Source: Rhytidiadelphus loreus
Lineage: Eukaryota; Streptophyta; Bryopsida; Hypnales; Hylocomiaceae
NCBI GenBank assembly: GCA_947034895.1
Contig: OX344763.1
Location: forward strand, 9,364,501 to 9,428,500
Direction: 5' to 3'
DNA: 64,000 nucleotides
In this document: piece by piece, positions 48,240-59,332 of the stretch
Layout of the letters: every line of letters starts with the position of its first letter
How positions within the stretch are numbered: the stretch's first letter is position 1
Made by a program: the position numbers and the translations under genes
Notes under the pieces: generated by a model
Database searches by the model: none
The model's input: the letters and a program-made list of their open reading frames with translations, nothing else
What the model was told of the DNA's origin: nothing

Positions 48240-49832
48240 TCGATGAGTGTGGCTGATTTATTATAAGTCTTAGACCTGCGTGGGGTCTTAATTGGAGGCA
48301 GAATTGATCTACTACTGCAAAATAATCTCGAAGACAAAATGATCAAATGTTTCTTGGACTAGTGGAAACAATATTTAATCTTGCACAATCACAGAACTCA
48401 AACAGTGCAATCCAAGAAATCTCTGCTATTGAGTTTCCATAACTGAATAAAGCCAGGATACTCTAATTCGATGACTGCCCTCAATCCAGCAAATGCGTGT
48501 TTTATCTGCGACACAGTAAACATATCAGGGCGTCAGAATGGTGTTTAATTGTGCCTGGAGGGGGTGGGGTGGAGATGCACTTACAATTAAGTCTAATAAC
48601 TTGCACCTCGTCACCTGGGCTAGAATGGTAACCCACCCTCATGCTTGACGTTCTTTCAAACAAATTACTGTGCCCTTACATGCAGTAATTCAGCCTCAAT
48701 AGAAACTAAAAAAAGGAACAAAATTATATTTCATTTGCATCAAAAAACTCGAGGTATGTATCTATTGCTTGTATACACGTATGAGTTACTTGTGCAATTT
48801 CAAAGTGGGAGGTTGTACATAGGCTTACTGTCACATATAAGTCCATTACCGTATTCTAGCGATCAGTGGCCATACATATTTCGTAAGTAAGTCCAACCAA
48901 GTGCACAAATGCATTCAGAATTGCTGTTGATAACAATAGACAGTATGCATCAAGTCCCTTAACAGATTTAGTATCCGCTACTTTAACTTCCGCATCAATA
49001 TTGATAACAAGTTTACAGAATTTTCACAAACCATTTATTCATGTATCTTCACTTTGATGAATCAAGTCTCAACCACTTGTAACAAGCACGCACTCCAGGA
49101 ACACACGCACACAAATTAAGGAAAAACATTTGAGCTTACATATTAAGAAAAGAGAGAAAGAAAATAGCTCCCACCACCACTTTCAACTTCATCACAAAGA
49201 TCCTACAATTCCAGGTGTATCCTGGACGATGGTAATTCCTCCCCCAACCTTGGGTTCCCAACAATAACGAAGCATCGTTCATCGTTCATCGTTCAGCAGC
49301 ATTAGGATTACCGGTAAGTCCGTGTTAATCAGCTTACAGAAATTTGAAGTAGTTGAACATCTAAAAACATGGCATTTGGACCGGACTCACTGCTGAATGA
49401 AAACGAACCAACTAAGCTTATGTTCAGCAGACGACAACTTCGTCATGAAGATCACGTAATTAAGGTTGATGAAATTATATTGAAGGTTGAAGATGTCACT
49501 GTATTTGGCAGAGGATTTTGTGGAAAACTCAGCACCAAAACTGTGCTTGAATCCAGATCATCTCTAGCTTACTTTCCTTCCATTTGAAAACGAAAGAGGC
49601 AATTTGAGGTCCTACGTGTAATATAAGTGACCCAAGCATAGAATAATCCCGAATTCCATTTAGATCGATTGAATAACAATAGAGAAATTAATGATTTGAT
49701 CCAAGAAATGTAATTCCCATCTGATTCATCATCGAACTACAATAGTTTGGTCATGTTGAGAAGACCCTGCCTGCCTTCAGATGGAGGAGATTATCAAGCA
49801 GTCCACCATGCTTCAATTGCAGCAGTATGACA
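48240..49832. other. Intergenic DNA, no gene seen
   Basis: No recognisable coding or RNA sequence. There is a short CATCGTT triplet (ATCGTTCATCGTTCATCGTTC) near 49275. The right end probably includes the MDP1 3'UTR. Confidence 0.5.
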
Positions 49833-51693
49833 TTAAGATGAAGCAGCCTTACGAACATGTTGCTGGAGACCCTGCGCAAGGGCTCTCAAATTCACGCCAT
49901 CGTCTACCAATATACTTGTCGCGCCCAACTGAGTAACCTGTCATCCACTCGTAAGCCAAAAAGAGTCAGAACTACAACGGTGTCGGCACTTGGTGCACAT
50001 CAAGCAGCTTGTTTCTGGTCGTGCAAGAAGAGCAGAGACACCGACTCAAGTTGATCACAAACAAGTTCATTGAAATAGAATCCAACATTCAGGACTACGC
50101 ATCAAATTATTTCCAGAGAACAACACTCCAATCCAGCATCGAGTTATCACCACAGCAACTATGATCTTCGCGCTACTACAGAGCACCCAGTGCTGTGCAC
50201 TCTGTTACTTTAGTTAAAGGGGAATAGGATGACCGAAACAAAAGTACCGAGCGGATGTTGCGATCTTCGTCATCAAAAAATAACATATCTTTGTATGGCA
50301 CATCTGTGCCCTGTAGAATTTTTTGAAAGTGCTCCACCTTGTGACTCCAACTAGGATAAATTTGCTGCAACAAACCACCCAATGCAGAATCAATACATGT
50401 CCACCAATCCACGCATCCATTGGTTGACAATGATGCAATACAACAACTACCAAACTCAAAATTAAAGTATTCAGTTGAGTCACGTCAAAATTACAAATCT
50501 TTCCTGTTACAGGTCTTCGTGGAAAGAATCCACTGAGTGGCTTCAAAATTGTCGAGCACAATCAGAATACCCATCACAAACAAATATTCGTGGATTCAAA
50601 AATGAAAGAATGCCTCAATCAGCAGGCAGCGGATACTCACCATATTCACAAAGTAGTCTGTAATGTTCAATTTGTTAAGAAAGCATCGAGCTATGTCGGG
50701 AGTTGGCGTCCGCGATGCAACAGCCATGGTGACACCCTTCTGCCTCAGAGCGTTCAGCACCCCTTTCGCTTCAGGGTACAAAGATGGATTCTCCTTCGAT
50801 GAGCGGCACTCACTGCAGAAACCACAGAGCAAGGAACCCTCAAACAAGCTATATTTGCAAAGTGAACCTGAAAACCACACCTGCAGAACCTGAACTGACA
50901 AACCAAGATGGTGCCTAAAATGCGATTGTTGCCGTCTCTGGATTTAGGCTTCGAAGAGATGTGAATTTTGCTACATAACAGGATGCTGCGCAATTGCAGC
51001 TATTCATTCCTGTTTGGACTTGATCTCGCCAGATTCCAACAAGCTTTTGGTCTTACTGCAGGCTCATGTGAAATCAATGGAGGGAAATGAAACTATTTAG
51101 AGAGAATTCGATGAAAATTTGTTGCAAGTAAGCAAAAATTGTCTTAGAAGTTAGCAAGAAAATAAACATATTACGCAAAATTTACTAGAATTGGTAGCCT
51201 CAACCAAATTCTTGGAGCCACCGTGACTGTAGATGCTGGATTTAGGGTTAGAAGAGATGTGAGATTTGCTACTGAAGAGCATCGAAGGATGCTACTTAAT
51301 TGCAGCTATTCATTCCTCTTTGAGCTTGATCTCTCACCAGATTTCAAACAATCTTTTGGTCTCGCTACAGGAATATATGAAATGAAATGAAGAGAAACGG
51401 AACCTTATAGCAAGAATTTCATGAAAACTCGTTGCAACTCCCAAAAATTGGTCTTGCAGCTACCACGAAAACAAGCATGATATTGCCAGAATTGGTAGCC
51501 TCCACCAAATTCTTGGAGCCACCGCTGATATTGCAGATGCTAGAGTCGTCACTTACCACCAGAAGGGCCAGAGTGTGTAGTCCAAATCGAAGACGACCAA
51601 GCGAGGAAGGTTGCTGGATTCATTGAGTAAACGCAGAGCTTCCTCCGCGACCTCGTCCTCGTTCTTCATGCGCTTGCCCGTGGCCCTCGGCAT
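49833..51693 (-). CDS. MDP1: Magnesium-dependent phosphatase 1-like HAD enzyme
   Basis: Four exons on the minus strand: 51693-51557, 50812-50641, 50364-50248 and 49937-49833. They join in phase to 176 residues, the normal size for MDP1. Motif I is VVFDLDYTLWPFW, with the nucleophile and acid/base Asp pair. Motif II is MAVASRTPTPDIARCF, and the final acidic motif is MLFFDDEDRNI. CECRSSKENPSLYPEAKGVL, HKVEHFQKI and GATSILVDDGVNL match plant MDP1-like proteins. MDP1 is a soluble HAD phosphatase that removes phosphate from tyrosine and small sugar or lipid phosphates (family knowledge); the physiological substrate in plants is not fixed. Intron 1 (744 nt) carries a 298-bp tandem duplication. The ATG at 51693 was chosen because the upstream frame lacks family sequence. 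Confidence 0.93.
50941..51537. repeat. 298-bp tandem duplication in MDP1 intron 1
   Basis: The sequence from 50941 (GATTTAGGCTTCGAAGAGAT) repeats from 51239 (GATTTAGGGTTAGAAGAGAT). Matching blocks run to AGAATTGGTAGCCTC..CCAAATTCTTGGAGCCACCG in both. The second copy ends about 20 bp from the first exon's donor. Confidence 0.9.
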
Positions 51694-52015
51694 CGTCCTG
51701 CTCCCTCCAATTCGCTTACTACCACCCCACCACACTGTTGCAACCACAGAACTCTTCGTAAAGAAAAGAGAAGCGGGGCAATTGTTGAAGTTGGGCGTCT
51801 TCGGAGCAACAAAGGGATGCATCCTTCAAGAAAACAAGCACTTTTACAATACACTACACTGTGAGAGAGTCGGTCCCTGTAACTTTGAAAATGAAAAAAT
51901 TGCAGAACCGACTGACTCTTCAGTTTTGCTGTGAACTGAATCTACTTTTCATTTGGGTGAATTTTTATTTTTTTATACCATCGCTGTTTACTCAAACTTT
52001 TCCTCGTTTTCACTG
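51694..52015 (-). promoter_or_regulatory. Upstream region of MDP1
   Basis: About 320 bp between the MDP1 start codon and the family-G MITE. It should hold the 5'UTR and promoter, but no defined element was recognised. Confidence 0.3.
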
Positions 52016-52424
52016 TAAGGTAGTATGCTCTAAAAGCGACCATTTAAGGACTTTTTCATAGACTTCTGTGTGTGTATAGAAATATTTTTAGATCATTTTT
52101 CAGAGAAAGAAAAATGGATGTGGAACCTAACACAAGTGGTTTTGTATTTTTCCAAGCATTTTTGAATTACTTATAAATTTTCAAAGATTCAAGGCATAGG
52201 CACCTATTTGTGTCCATAGGTCTTCCAAAATTTGTCCACTTGCAACTTGTAAAGAGATGTACAGAAATTAGAGGCAATGATTGACTCTTGCAATAGAAAA
52301 ATAGTTTTTCCTTGATACATTCAATTACTAAAGTGGTCCATTTTAAGATCATCCCATCTCCATTCTTCACCCAAAAATAGGGTCGGTTTGAAGAAGGTGG
52401 GCGCTTTTAGAGCATACTACCTTA
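52016..52424. mobile_element. Family-G MITE, 23-bp perfect terminal inverted repeats
   Basis: AAGGTAGTATGCTCTAAAAG (within 52016-52038) is exactly inverted at 52402-52424. The interior of about 360 bp shares words with the 7902-8194 copy and with an intron of the F-box gene. Ends are TAA/TTA, so the target is TA- or TTAA-like. It lies about 320 bp upstream of MDP1. Confidence 0.9.
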
Positions 52425-53584
52425 GCTCTTGTGAATGCAAGCCTTGCAACTAAATGAACTCAATAGGTACAAAACATAAACAAGGTGTGCTTTGAGAGGA
52501 GAATGAGTTCCTTTTTTATATTCTTCCAAGGGCACCCACTTCTTCTCATTTTCAAGTGGTAAACTATTCATTTAGGATTTTCATCACCCAATCTCCATGT
52601 TTGATCTAAACCTAATCTCCCCTTCAATCCACACCCAATCTCCTCCCAAAAAATCATACAATCTGAACAATTCAAGCCTACAACGGACCGATTTATCTTA
52701 AACCCACCAAGACACCACATACACTGTTTCTTTTTTTATACTAAATTCAAGATATATTTGTGGTCACACTTGTTGGTTGGTCACTTAAGGTTTCATCACT
52801 CAGTAAGGTAGGAGGTCCTTAACCCTAAAGTGCTCCGATGCCCATATTTTGAACAATGAATAGAGGGCTTCAAGGCATTGTTTTGTCCAACAAACTTTTC
52901 ATTCATCCAATGTAACACTTGAATCTTGAAAAGGCAACCTTCTTTAATGGTCAATTTCATGAAATTTTGATAAATGAAATTTTTGTAAAAAAAATATAAG
53001 CAAAAATGTGCTAAAAAACTAGAAAAAGGATCGAGGCGTTAAGGGATGAAATCCACACAAAATTCTAAATGAATCTCTTATCTACAAATTAGTGACATGC
53101 TCCCTGGAATATTTATTACTGTCATTGATGAGGTAGTCAAAATAGACGAATTTATGAACCTCTTACATCAATAGTGTTGACATCACTCCACGCATTGTGA
53201 CTAATCAAATTGGTTGTTGACTTCCAATATCTCAATTAGTAGAGAAGTTGATGGATTCTTCAACCCTAGTCTTCAAAATCACAACAATAGTGAATAGTGT
53301 TGACGAAAATTTCAGAAGGTCCTCCATTTGATTTCCTCCTTCCACAAAAATGAAACAATTTTTTTTACAATAGTCACCCACTTGCATCTACTTGATCACA
53401 AAACTACCAGTTTATTTCCTTCAATCTCAATTTCTCACCAACCAATTTCCTCCAAATTGAAATCAGCCTTAGTTTGGCTAAATTGCTAACGTCTTGTAAT
53501 GAAAAAAAAAAAAATCCAACTTAATTAGCAACTATGAAACCCGAGAGTTGTTCTGTCCACGCCGCCGTTTTTTCGCGGCCATTG
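52425..53584. other. Intergenic DNA with a family-H repeat
   Basis: From 52819 (TTAACCCTAAAGTGCTCCG) to 53042 (GATCGAGGCGTTAA) lies a ~224-bp TTAA-ended unit related to about 34660-34890. It is preceded by AAGGTAGGAGGTCC, a family-G end. A CT-poor A run (A13) precedes the GC-rich promoter of the COMMD gene at about 53555. Confidence 0.5.
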
Positions 53585-53645
53585 ATGGCGAGAGCAGCGT
53601 AGCATTGGCGAGCGGAGCTCCATTTATATCGGCGGCGGACTGACA
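53555..53645 (+). promoter_or_regulatory. CpG-rich leader with a short uORF upstream of the COMMD start
   Basis: GC content rises sharply at about 53555. A five-codon uORF (ATG GCG AGA GCA GCG TAG, 53585-53602) ends 43 nt before the main ATG. ATTTATATCGG at about 53621 is TATA-like but sits very close to the start codon, so it may be coincidental. Confidence 0.4.
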
Positions 53646-55031
53646 ATGGCGGAGCAAGAAACGAATCATCACCACGCTACTCCGCGCATCGCTTGCGCCC
53701 TGCCTCTCGTCGATTTCGACTGGAAGCTTAAGGTCAGAATTGGTGTCTTTTCCAGGGTTTGGAGGGTTTGGAAGGTTTCAAGGTGTAGCAATGAGTGTCA
53801 CTTTCGTTTCTGAGCCACTTTGTTGTTGATGATGTTGCAGTATACAGTTGCGAGCGCTACGATTGCCGCTGTTAACAAGCCTCTCTTAAGACTGGAGTTG
53901 TACGTTTCCAAGGCGTCAAGCAAAGTGGCAGACGTAGGTCTTGGAACAACAGTTTATCCGGAGAATCAGATACAACCACTTGTTGCGGAGTTTTCCAAGG
54001 CGCAATTAGATGCGCTTCTCGGAACGATGGATGCTATAGAACAGGTGTGTCTTCAACTGCTGAACAGTAATTTATATGGATTTTTCTGCTTTGAGGGTAT
54101 CGCTGTAGTCCTCCCAATTGGGGTCTCAACTTTTTCGCTATGGCATTGTTTGAATGTGTGAAGTGCGCTATGGTTGATGATAGTCTGGCAAGTGCGAAGG
54201 ATATTCTAGAATTTCATTTTGGAGAATTTTTAGTGGAGATCTTGGAACGTTGAAATTTTTAGTGGAGATCTGAGTGGAGATCTTCGAACGTTGGTTATCA
54301 AAACCTTGCTGCTGACATTTGAAACCCTAGCCCTGTCGCTGTGATCTTAATACTGAAAGGCAGAACATGAGGTGATGACTTGTTCGAAGAGCATTGTTCG
54401 AAGCTTTCAAGTAAGCGACCCCTTGCATGATTTGACCTAGAAACGAGCAAGAAAAGACGCAATGCTGGGCATAATTTGTATGATTCGGCTCTCTGTTAGT
54501 CATCTTTGCAGCGCAGTATCGATTGCTTGTTGTATGTCTCAACACTGTGAGTTAGGAGCTGTATTACCGTATAGCTTATTAAATGCACAAATTCAGCAGC
54601 TTTCCAGCAAGATACCCGGAAGCATTTATTTGAGCATGGAGCATGAAATCTCAGTTTGATTACATCGTCTCTGGCTTCCTGGGCATTTATTCCCGGTGTT
54701 CCAGTTATGCTATTTTGGATTGTGCTGGCCATCCTCCTGCTTGAAAGCCCGAGTTTTTATAATGCAATAGATTCCTTCATATATTGTATTTGTTTATTGT
54801 ATTCGTTTATTGTATTAGTAATCACATCATTAGGCCGGAGGTACACCTCTACCTCTTTGCCCGGGGTCTCAATAGTTTGATTATGTGACAAATGTGCTAC
54901 AATCAATGATGGTGTGACAAGTGTGCAAGATGTTCTAGAATTTCATTTTGGAAGTCATCATCATGCACTTTGCATTGGCATGTGTTCAGGGGCTAGCAGG
55001 AGCGGACAGTCCAAAAGATGCTGTAAGGTAG
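53646..55031 (+). CDS. COMM domain-containing protein (COMMD), short single-domain form
   Basis: Three exons (53646-53732, 53841-54044, 54990-55031) join in phase to 110 residues. Almost the whole protein is a COMM domain: LVDFDWKLKYTVASATIAAV, NKPLLRLELYVSKASS, then VAEFSKAQLDALLGTMDAIE. The family's conserved opening Trp, the PLLRLEL strand and the Leu-rich closing helix are all present. The N-terminal helical domain found in most animal COMMDs is missing, giving about half their length. COMMDs form the Commander/CCC endosomal recycling complex and also bind cullin ubiquitin ligases (family knowledge). The last exon adds only GLAGADSPKDAVR before TAG. GCT|GTAAGG at 55022/55023 is a strong donor overlapping the stop, so longer spliced forms are possible. 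The F-box ORF begins 60 nt downstream in the same frame. Confidence 0.8.
54165..54955. repeat. Diverged direct repeats inside the COMMD intron
   Basis: About 60 bp at 54165-54225 (ending TTCTAGAATTTCATTTTGGA) recurs at about 54890-54955 with the same end. Between them, TTTTTAGTGGAGATCTTGGAACGTTG is partly duplicated at 54226-54295. No gene of its own. Confidence 0.6.
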
Positions 55032-55091
55032 TGGTGCACGCAAAGTGCAAGGAAGATAGAGACTTCTGCTAATAGGATTGTTGTAAAGAAT

Positions 55092-57899
55092 ATGGGGCAA
55101 AAATACAAGGATTCCACCAAGGCTGCGGCGGAGGCAGATAGGATTGCCAGCATAGCAGAACAGAATCTTCAGCAGGTAGTACTGTCCCTCAGGAACTGTT
55201 TACATGAGGTAAAGAAGACAAAGCGGATGCTGGAAGTGGACCCTGATTGTATCTGTGTGAACTCGAACGATCGGGAGTCTAAATGGAAGAAGAGGAGACG
55301 AGAGCTCCACGAAGAAGCCAATTCCATTAAATTCGCCATGGAATACCAGTTTCACAACTATCTCGACGGGATTGAAACCAGCCTTGTGGATACAGATGGT
55401 ATGCTTGAGCGGTATAATTGTCCAGAGAAGGTTGGAGATGACAATTTGTTGTGGTGTGATCGTGTTTGTGTCCATGAAAAGGTCGATATGGACAGCGCTC
55501 TGTGGTGTAATACGCCACAAACCATCTTAGAATTAGTGTTTACTCGGCTCCCCCTGCACCAGGTCTTTCAGTTGCGCGGCCTGTCGAAGCACTGGAGAGC
55601 TTCGATCATGTCACCGTCGTTTCAGAATGCTTTTGGCACGACTACTTCACGCAGGTTTGGATGCCTTGATCTTCAAATTTAAGAGGGCCTAGAAGTTTCA
55701 TCTTTTTTTTTCTGAGCAGTTTTGAGTAGGTTAGGTGGGGATACTTTCTTCCTTTTGTTCAATTTTTATTTCCTTTTTGAGCATCACTAATTCTGTCGAT
55801 ATATTATTTGACCCTATTTGGATATTGTGTTTTTACAATCTGATAAATTAAATTGGTCATTTTGGAAAGCATGAATTGAGTTGGACCTCATGTGTTTTTT
55901 GGCAGTTTTGAGTAGGTCAAACGGGGACTCTCTTTTGAACATTTCTATTTCTATTTTTAACAACGCATGGAATGTTCTTCACTGGTTCTTGTCATATATT
56001 GATTGGCCCCATCTGATTTATATGTTTCACAATATGATGAGTTGAATTGGTCATTTTGAAATCATGAATCCTGATTAATCTGGTGTCATCTCGTGCCTTC
56101 TCGTGAAGTGTGTCAATTTCTAGTACTTAAAACAGTTCACTTTTCTTTTTCTAACATGAATTCTCATCTCACAGGTTTGCCATCATATCTGGATGGGAGC
56201 AGAATAGCTTGTGGAGTTTTGGAACCTCACAGAGGAAATGGTACAAACTTCCGTTTGAGTTCTTACCAATTGATTGTCGTTCTCCAGTTGCTGGAGATGG
56301 AGGATTGTTGTGTTGTAGACGTCCAGCACGTCCAAGCAGAAGCAGCCAGGTCAGTATCGATACTCGATGGGATGTCAATGAAGGCGTTCAGTTTTAGAAA
56401 GATGGGTTAGTGCGCATATGCCTTTTCCTTGCATCCCTAAAAGAGTAAGTATTTATGGTTTAAAATGCCCAGTTCGATTGATCATATTGGTAAAACAATA
56501 GAGATCAGATGGGGCTAAATTTTCTATCACCAGAATTGGTGTACAACATCGCATGTGTTGGTAAATAAAATAAAAGTTTAAGGGCAAAAGGAAGTCCTCA
56601 TGACCTACTCAGAACTGCCAAAGGTAATAAGGCTCAATTTGACCTCTTGGTCTTTAAGGGTTGAAAACAGAGCCAACTCGCTATAAATGGTCTCTATAAG
56701 GGTAGAGGGTTCATATAGCGACTATTTTCCAGATGATCGCATTTTCGGGGAAGCTAAACGCTATCGTATTTTCTTAAAATAATTCTGGAAAGATAAATAG
56801 AACTAGCATCTAACACAAGTCGTTTCATGTTTTTTGGGCTTTTGTGGAATTAGTTATTAATTTTTTAATCTCAAATGGCATAGAACTCTAAAAGTGTTAT
56901 GTTCACCGTTGTTACATTCAATCTCCAATATGTGTTAAGAGGACGCTTTTAGAACACGGGTGCTTTTAGCTCCTCCTACCGTACATGAGCATAGTAAGGG
57001 ATATTCTCTACTTCTGTAGTAGGCGCTAATGGCATATTCCTCAGTTGACGTTCTTCTCTGGAATCTTTGCATTCCGGGTGTTTCTGCGCGAACAGGTGGA
57101 GCAGGACTTGCAACTGTACGTGTGCAATCCTCTGACGCAAGCATGGAGAAAACTTCCCCTCCCTTCGCTGGTGCAAGAGTTTGATTACGTACAGCTGGTA
57201 ACAGACAGACAATCCAAGCAGTACACCATCACGGTTTTACATGATCTACAACCGGGGAAGCAACACGACTGGGACACCCACAGCTGGAATAAAAAAGCAG
57301 TTGTGGAGGTTTACAATTCCTCAACGAATACGTGGACGGCCTGCAATGGTATATTCCATTCCACGGGGACCAATCTCATCTACTACAAAAAATACATGCC
57401 TCAGCGGTTTGTTGGAATAAGAGCTTATGACAAGACCACTGGCTACATTAGCATACCCGTTAACGTCCCTGAGGACATTTTTTTCTCTGAACGGAGGGGC
57501 TTCTTTCCTTTGGCCGAGTATCGAGGGCAGATCTATATGCTGCAGACTGAAGCGGCTACTAGTGGGATTTGGGTGCTGCGAGGTCCGAGCCAGGAGTGGG
57601 AAAAGATCTACTCTGTACCTGAACCGCCGGAGATCCTTAAGATTTACCTCTTCTCACTCTATGTTTCTGCAGATGTGATAATCATCTCTGGTGACAGACG
57701 TAGCTTCCATGTTAATTTCGCTGTTGATGATGACGAAAAGCCGGATAAGTGCAAATGGTTGCTTGACAGGGCCCAAGGTGAGTGGATTGACTTGCTTGAC
57801 ACGGCCCAAGGTAAGTGGGTTGACTTTATCGAGTACGAGTGGGACTACTATTCTTCTTCGCACTTCATGTTTGAAATACGTCTCGATGGAATACCATAG
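55092..57899 (+). CDS. F-box/kelch-like protein with coiled-coil N-terminus
   Basis: Three exons (55092-55654, 56175-56349, 57045-57899) join in phase to 530 residues. Residues about 1-110 are charged and helical (AAAEADRIASIAEQNLQQVV, KWKKRRRELHEEANSIKFAM). An F-box follows at about 145-185 (TPQTILELVFTRLPLHQVFQ, LRGLSKHWRASIMSPSFQNA). The C-terminal half reads like a plant F-box-associated kelch propeller: RKWYKLPFEFLP, LYVCNPLTQAWRKLP, VEVYNSSTNTWTACNG and PSQEWEKIYSVPEPPEI. F-box proteins recruit substrates to SCF ubiquitin ligases through SKP1. The third exon could instead begin at GTGGAGCAG after CGCGAACAG. Near the C-terminus an 11-residue segment is duplicated (LLDRAQGEWID / LLDTAQGKWVD). 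The frame upstream of the ATG stays open for 20 codons up to the COMMD stop. Confidence 0.87.
55716..56087. repeat. 186-bp tandem duplication in F-box intron 1
   Basis: GCAGTTTTGAGTAGG begins at 55716 and again at 55902. Both units continue with GGGGA.ACT, CTATTT-rich DNA, ATATATT.ATT, ACAAT.TGAT and AATTGGTCATTTTG. Confidence 0.85.
56450..57000. repeat. Family-I and family-G repeat copies in F-box intron 2
   Basis: About 56450-56660 matches the three copies in the glycosyltransferase introns (CCCAGTTCGATTGATCATAT, TATCACCAGAATTGG). About 56790-57000 matches family-G interiors (CTAACACAAGTCGTTTCATG) and ends CTCCTCCTACCGTA like a G terminus. The second copy ends within about 50 bp of the exon-3 acceptor. 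Confidence 0.7.
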
Positions 57900-59109
57900 A
57901 AATGTTCTTTATTGCTCAAGCGAGTTTCTGTGCAAAGCAAAGAGGCTTTAGCAGCAGCAACAGCAGCTTAATCTTCCTGTAGTAATCCCAGCGACGGTTG
58001 CTTGGATTTGAGGATCTTCAGTCATTTTGTAGGGGTTTTGAGGTCCTGACTCTTGTGTCAGATGCAGAGATAGAGCTTCGACAAGGTCGATATCATATGT
58101 ATAGATGTACAGTACAGAAGTGCATTTTGGAACTCCATGTTTATAAGATCAATTTTCTCTGATGTGTGTTCGTTCTTATCATGTTGAGGTACTGTCCTAA
58201 TCGAACATTTTCTAGCAAGCGCCGCGCTTTATTATTATGAATGCATAGTAAGAAATAATAGTTGCTTCACTTTCCTATGCAGGTATGAATTTCTTGTTTT
58301 GGACTCTTTGGTCTCTAGCGTTGTTTTCTACAATTTTGGCTTGCTTGCGGAGAGGTTTAAGAATGTTATAACAAGTCCTTTTGGAATCCTACACGGCCAT
58401 AGGGGATATTGTTTTCTCAATTTTTATGAGCATTTTTCTTTGCCACTTTGTCGAGGGAGACTTAATAGAGTTTTAATGGACCATCAAACCTTCAATCTCG
58501 TAATTGTAATTTGTTTCTATTTAATGAATCGTGTAATTCACACTCAAATTAACAGAAGCCTGTATTGTAAGCCTCTAAGGGGAAGCCACCCATTCCTAAT
58601 CAGGGTCCAATAACCAACGTACAGACTGCCTTATTTCCAGCCATAGCTAGAATGATTTTATTTCTTTTTGTTGAAATTGAGACTAATAAATTCATGACAC
58701 ATCTCCCAAAGTAGTGAGTAAAGTAGTGAGTACGCAGGTGGAAAGCATTTAGTAAGATTGTAGTTTTTGAGTGATCGGAATTGAAAGTCTAGATGGAACA
58801 CTTTTTGTCTTTCAAAACGCATAGTAATTACAATTCAAGTAATAAAATTACCAAAGTTTTTGCAATCCCTGTCATTTCTATCCTTCCACCTCTGAAAATA
58901 TTTGCTTCGCCCTGCACTACTCCAGATCATATCCAAAATTGCTTATTTGATCAATTACAAGTGGCTTCACCTTATTGTAGTCTTTTTCTAGTTTATATCA
59001 AGACCATCAAAAATATCATTATATTTTTATTTTGGGCTCAATTTTCACAGTTACATCCACCAAAGTGGCATACTATTGAAATCTATAGTCACTTTAAATG
59101 GGTTGGGTG
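57900..59109. other. 3' flank of the F-box gene and intergenic DNA
   Basis: It probably holds the F-box 3'UTR (to about 58250). No other gene recognised. The open frames at 58299 and 58793 lack known motifs. Confidence 0.5.
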
Positions 59110-59332
59110 TTAACCCTTAAAGGATGGATTGGTGACCGTGGAAATCATCCCTTAGGTTATTGTGTAAATCATTTGTTTACAAAAGTACTCAATGGAAGTC
59201 AAACTACTATAAAAGACCTCTCTTTTTCACAATAAATTTTTTAAGGATGAATAGTTGCACTTCTATCTTAATGGAAGGATTCTTTGTCATCCATCAAAAC
59301 GCTAAACATCCTCATTGACATTTAAGGATTAA
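59110..59332. mobile_element. Family-C TTAA MITE, copy 2
   Basis: A 223-bp unit from TTAACCCTTAAAGGATGG to the decayed inverse GACATTTAAGGATTAA. The interior matches 20931-21160 in the same orientation. Confidence 0.8.
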
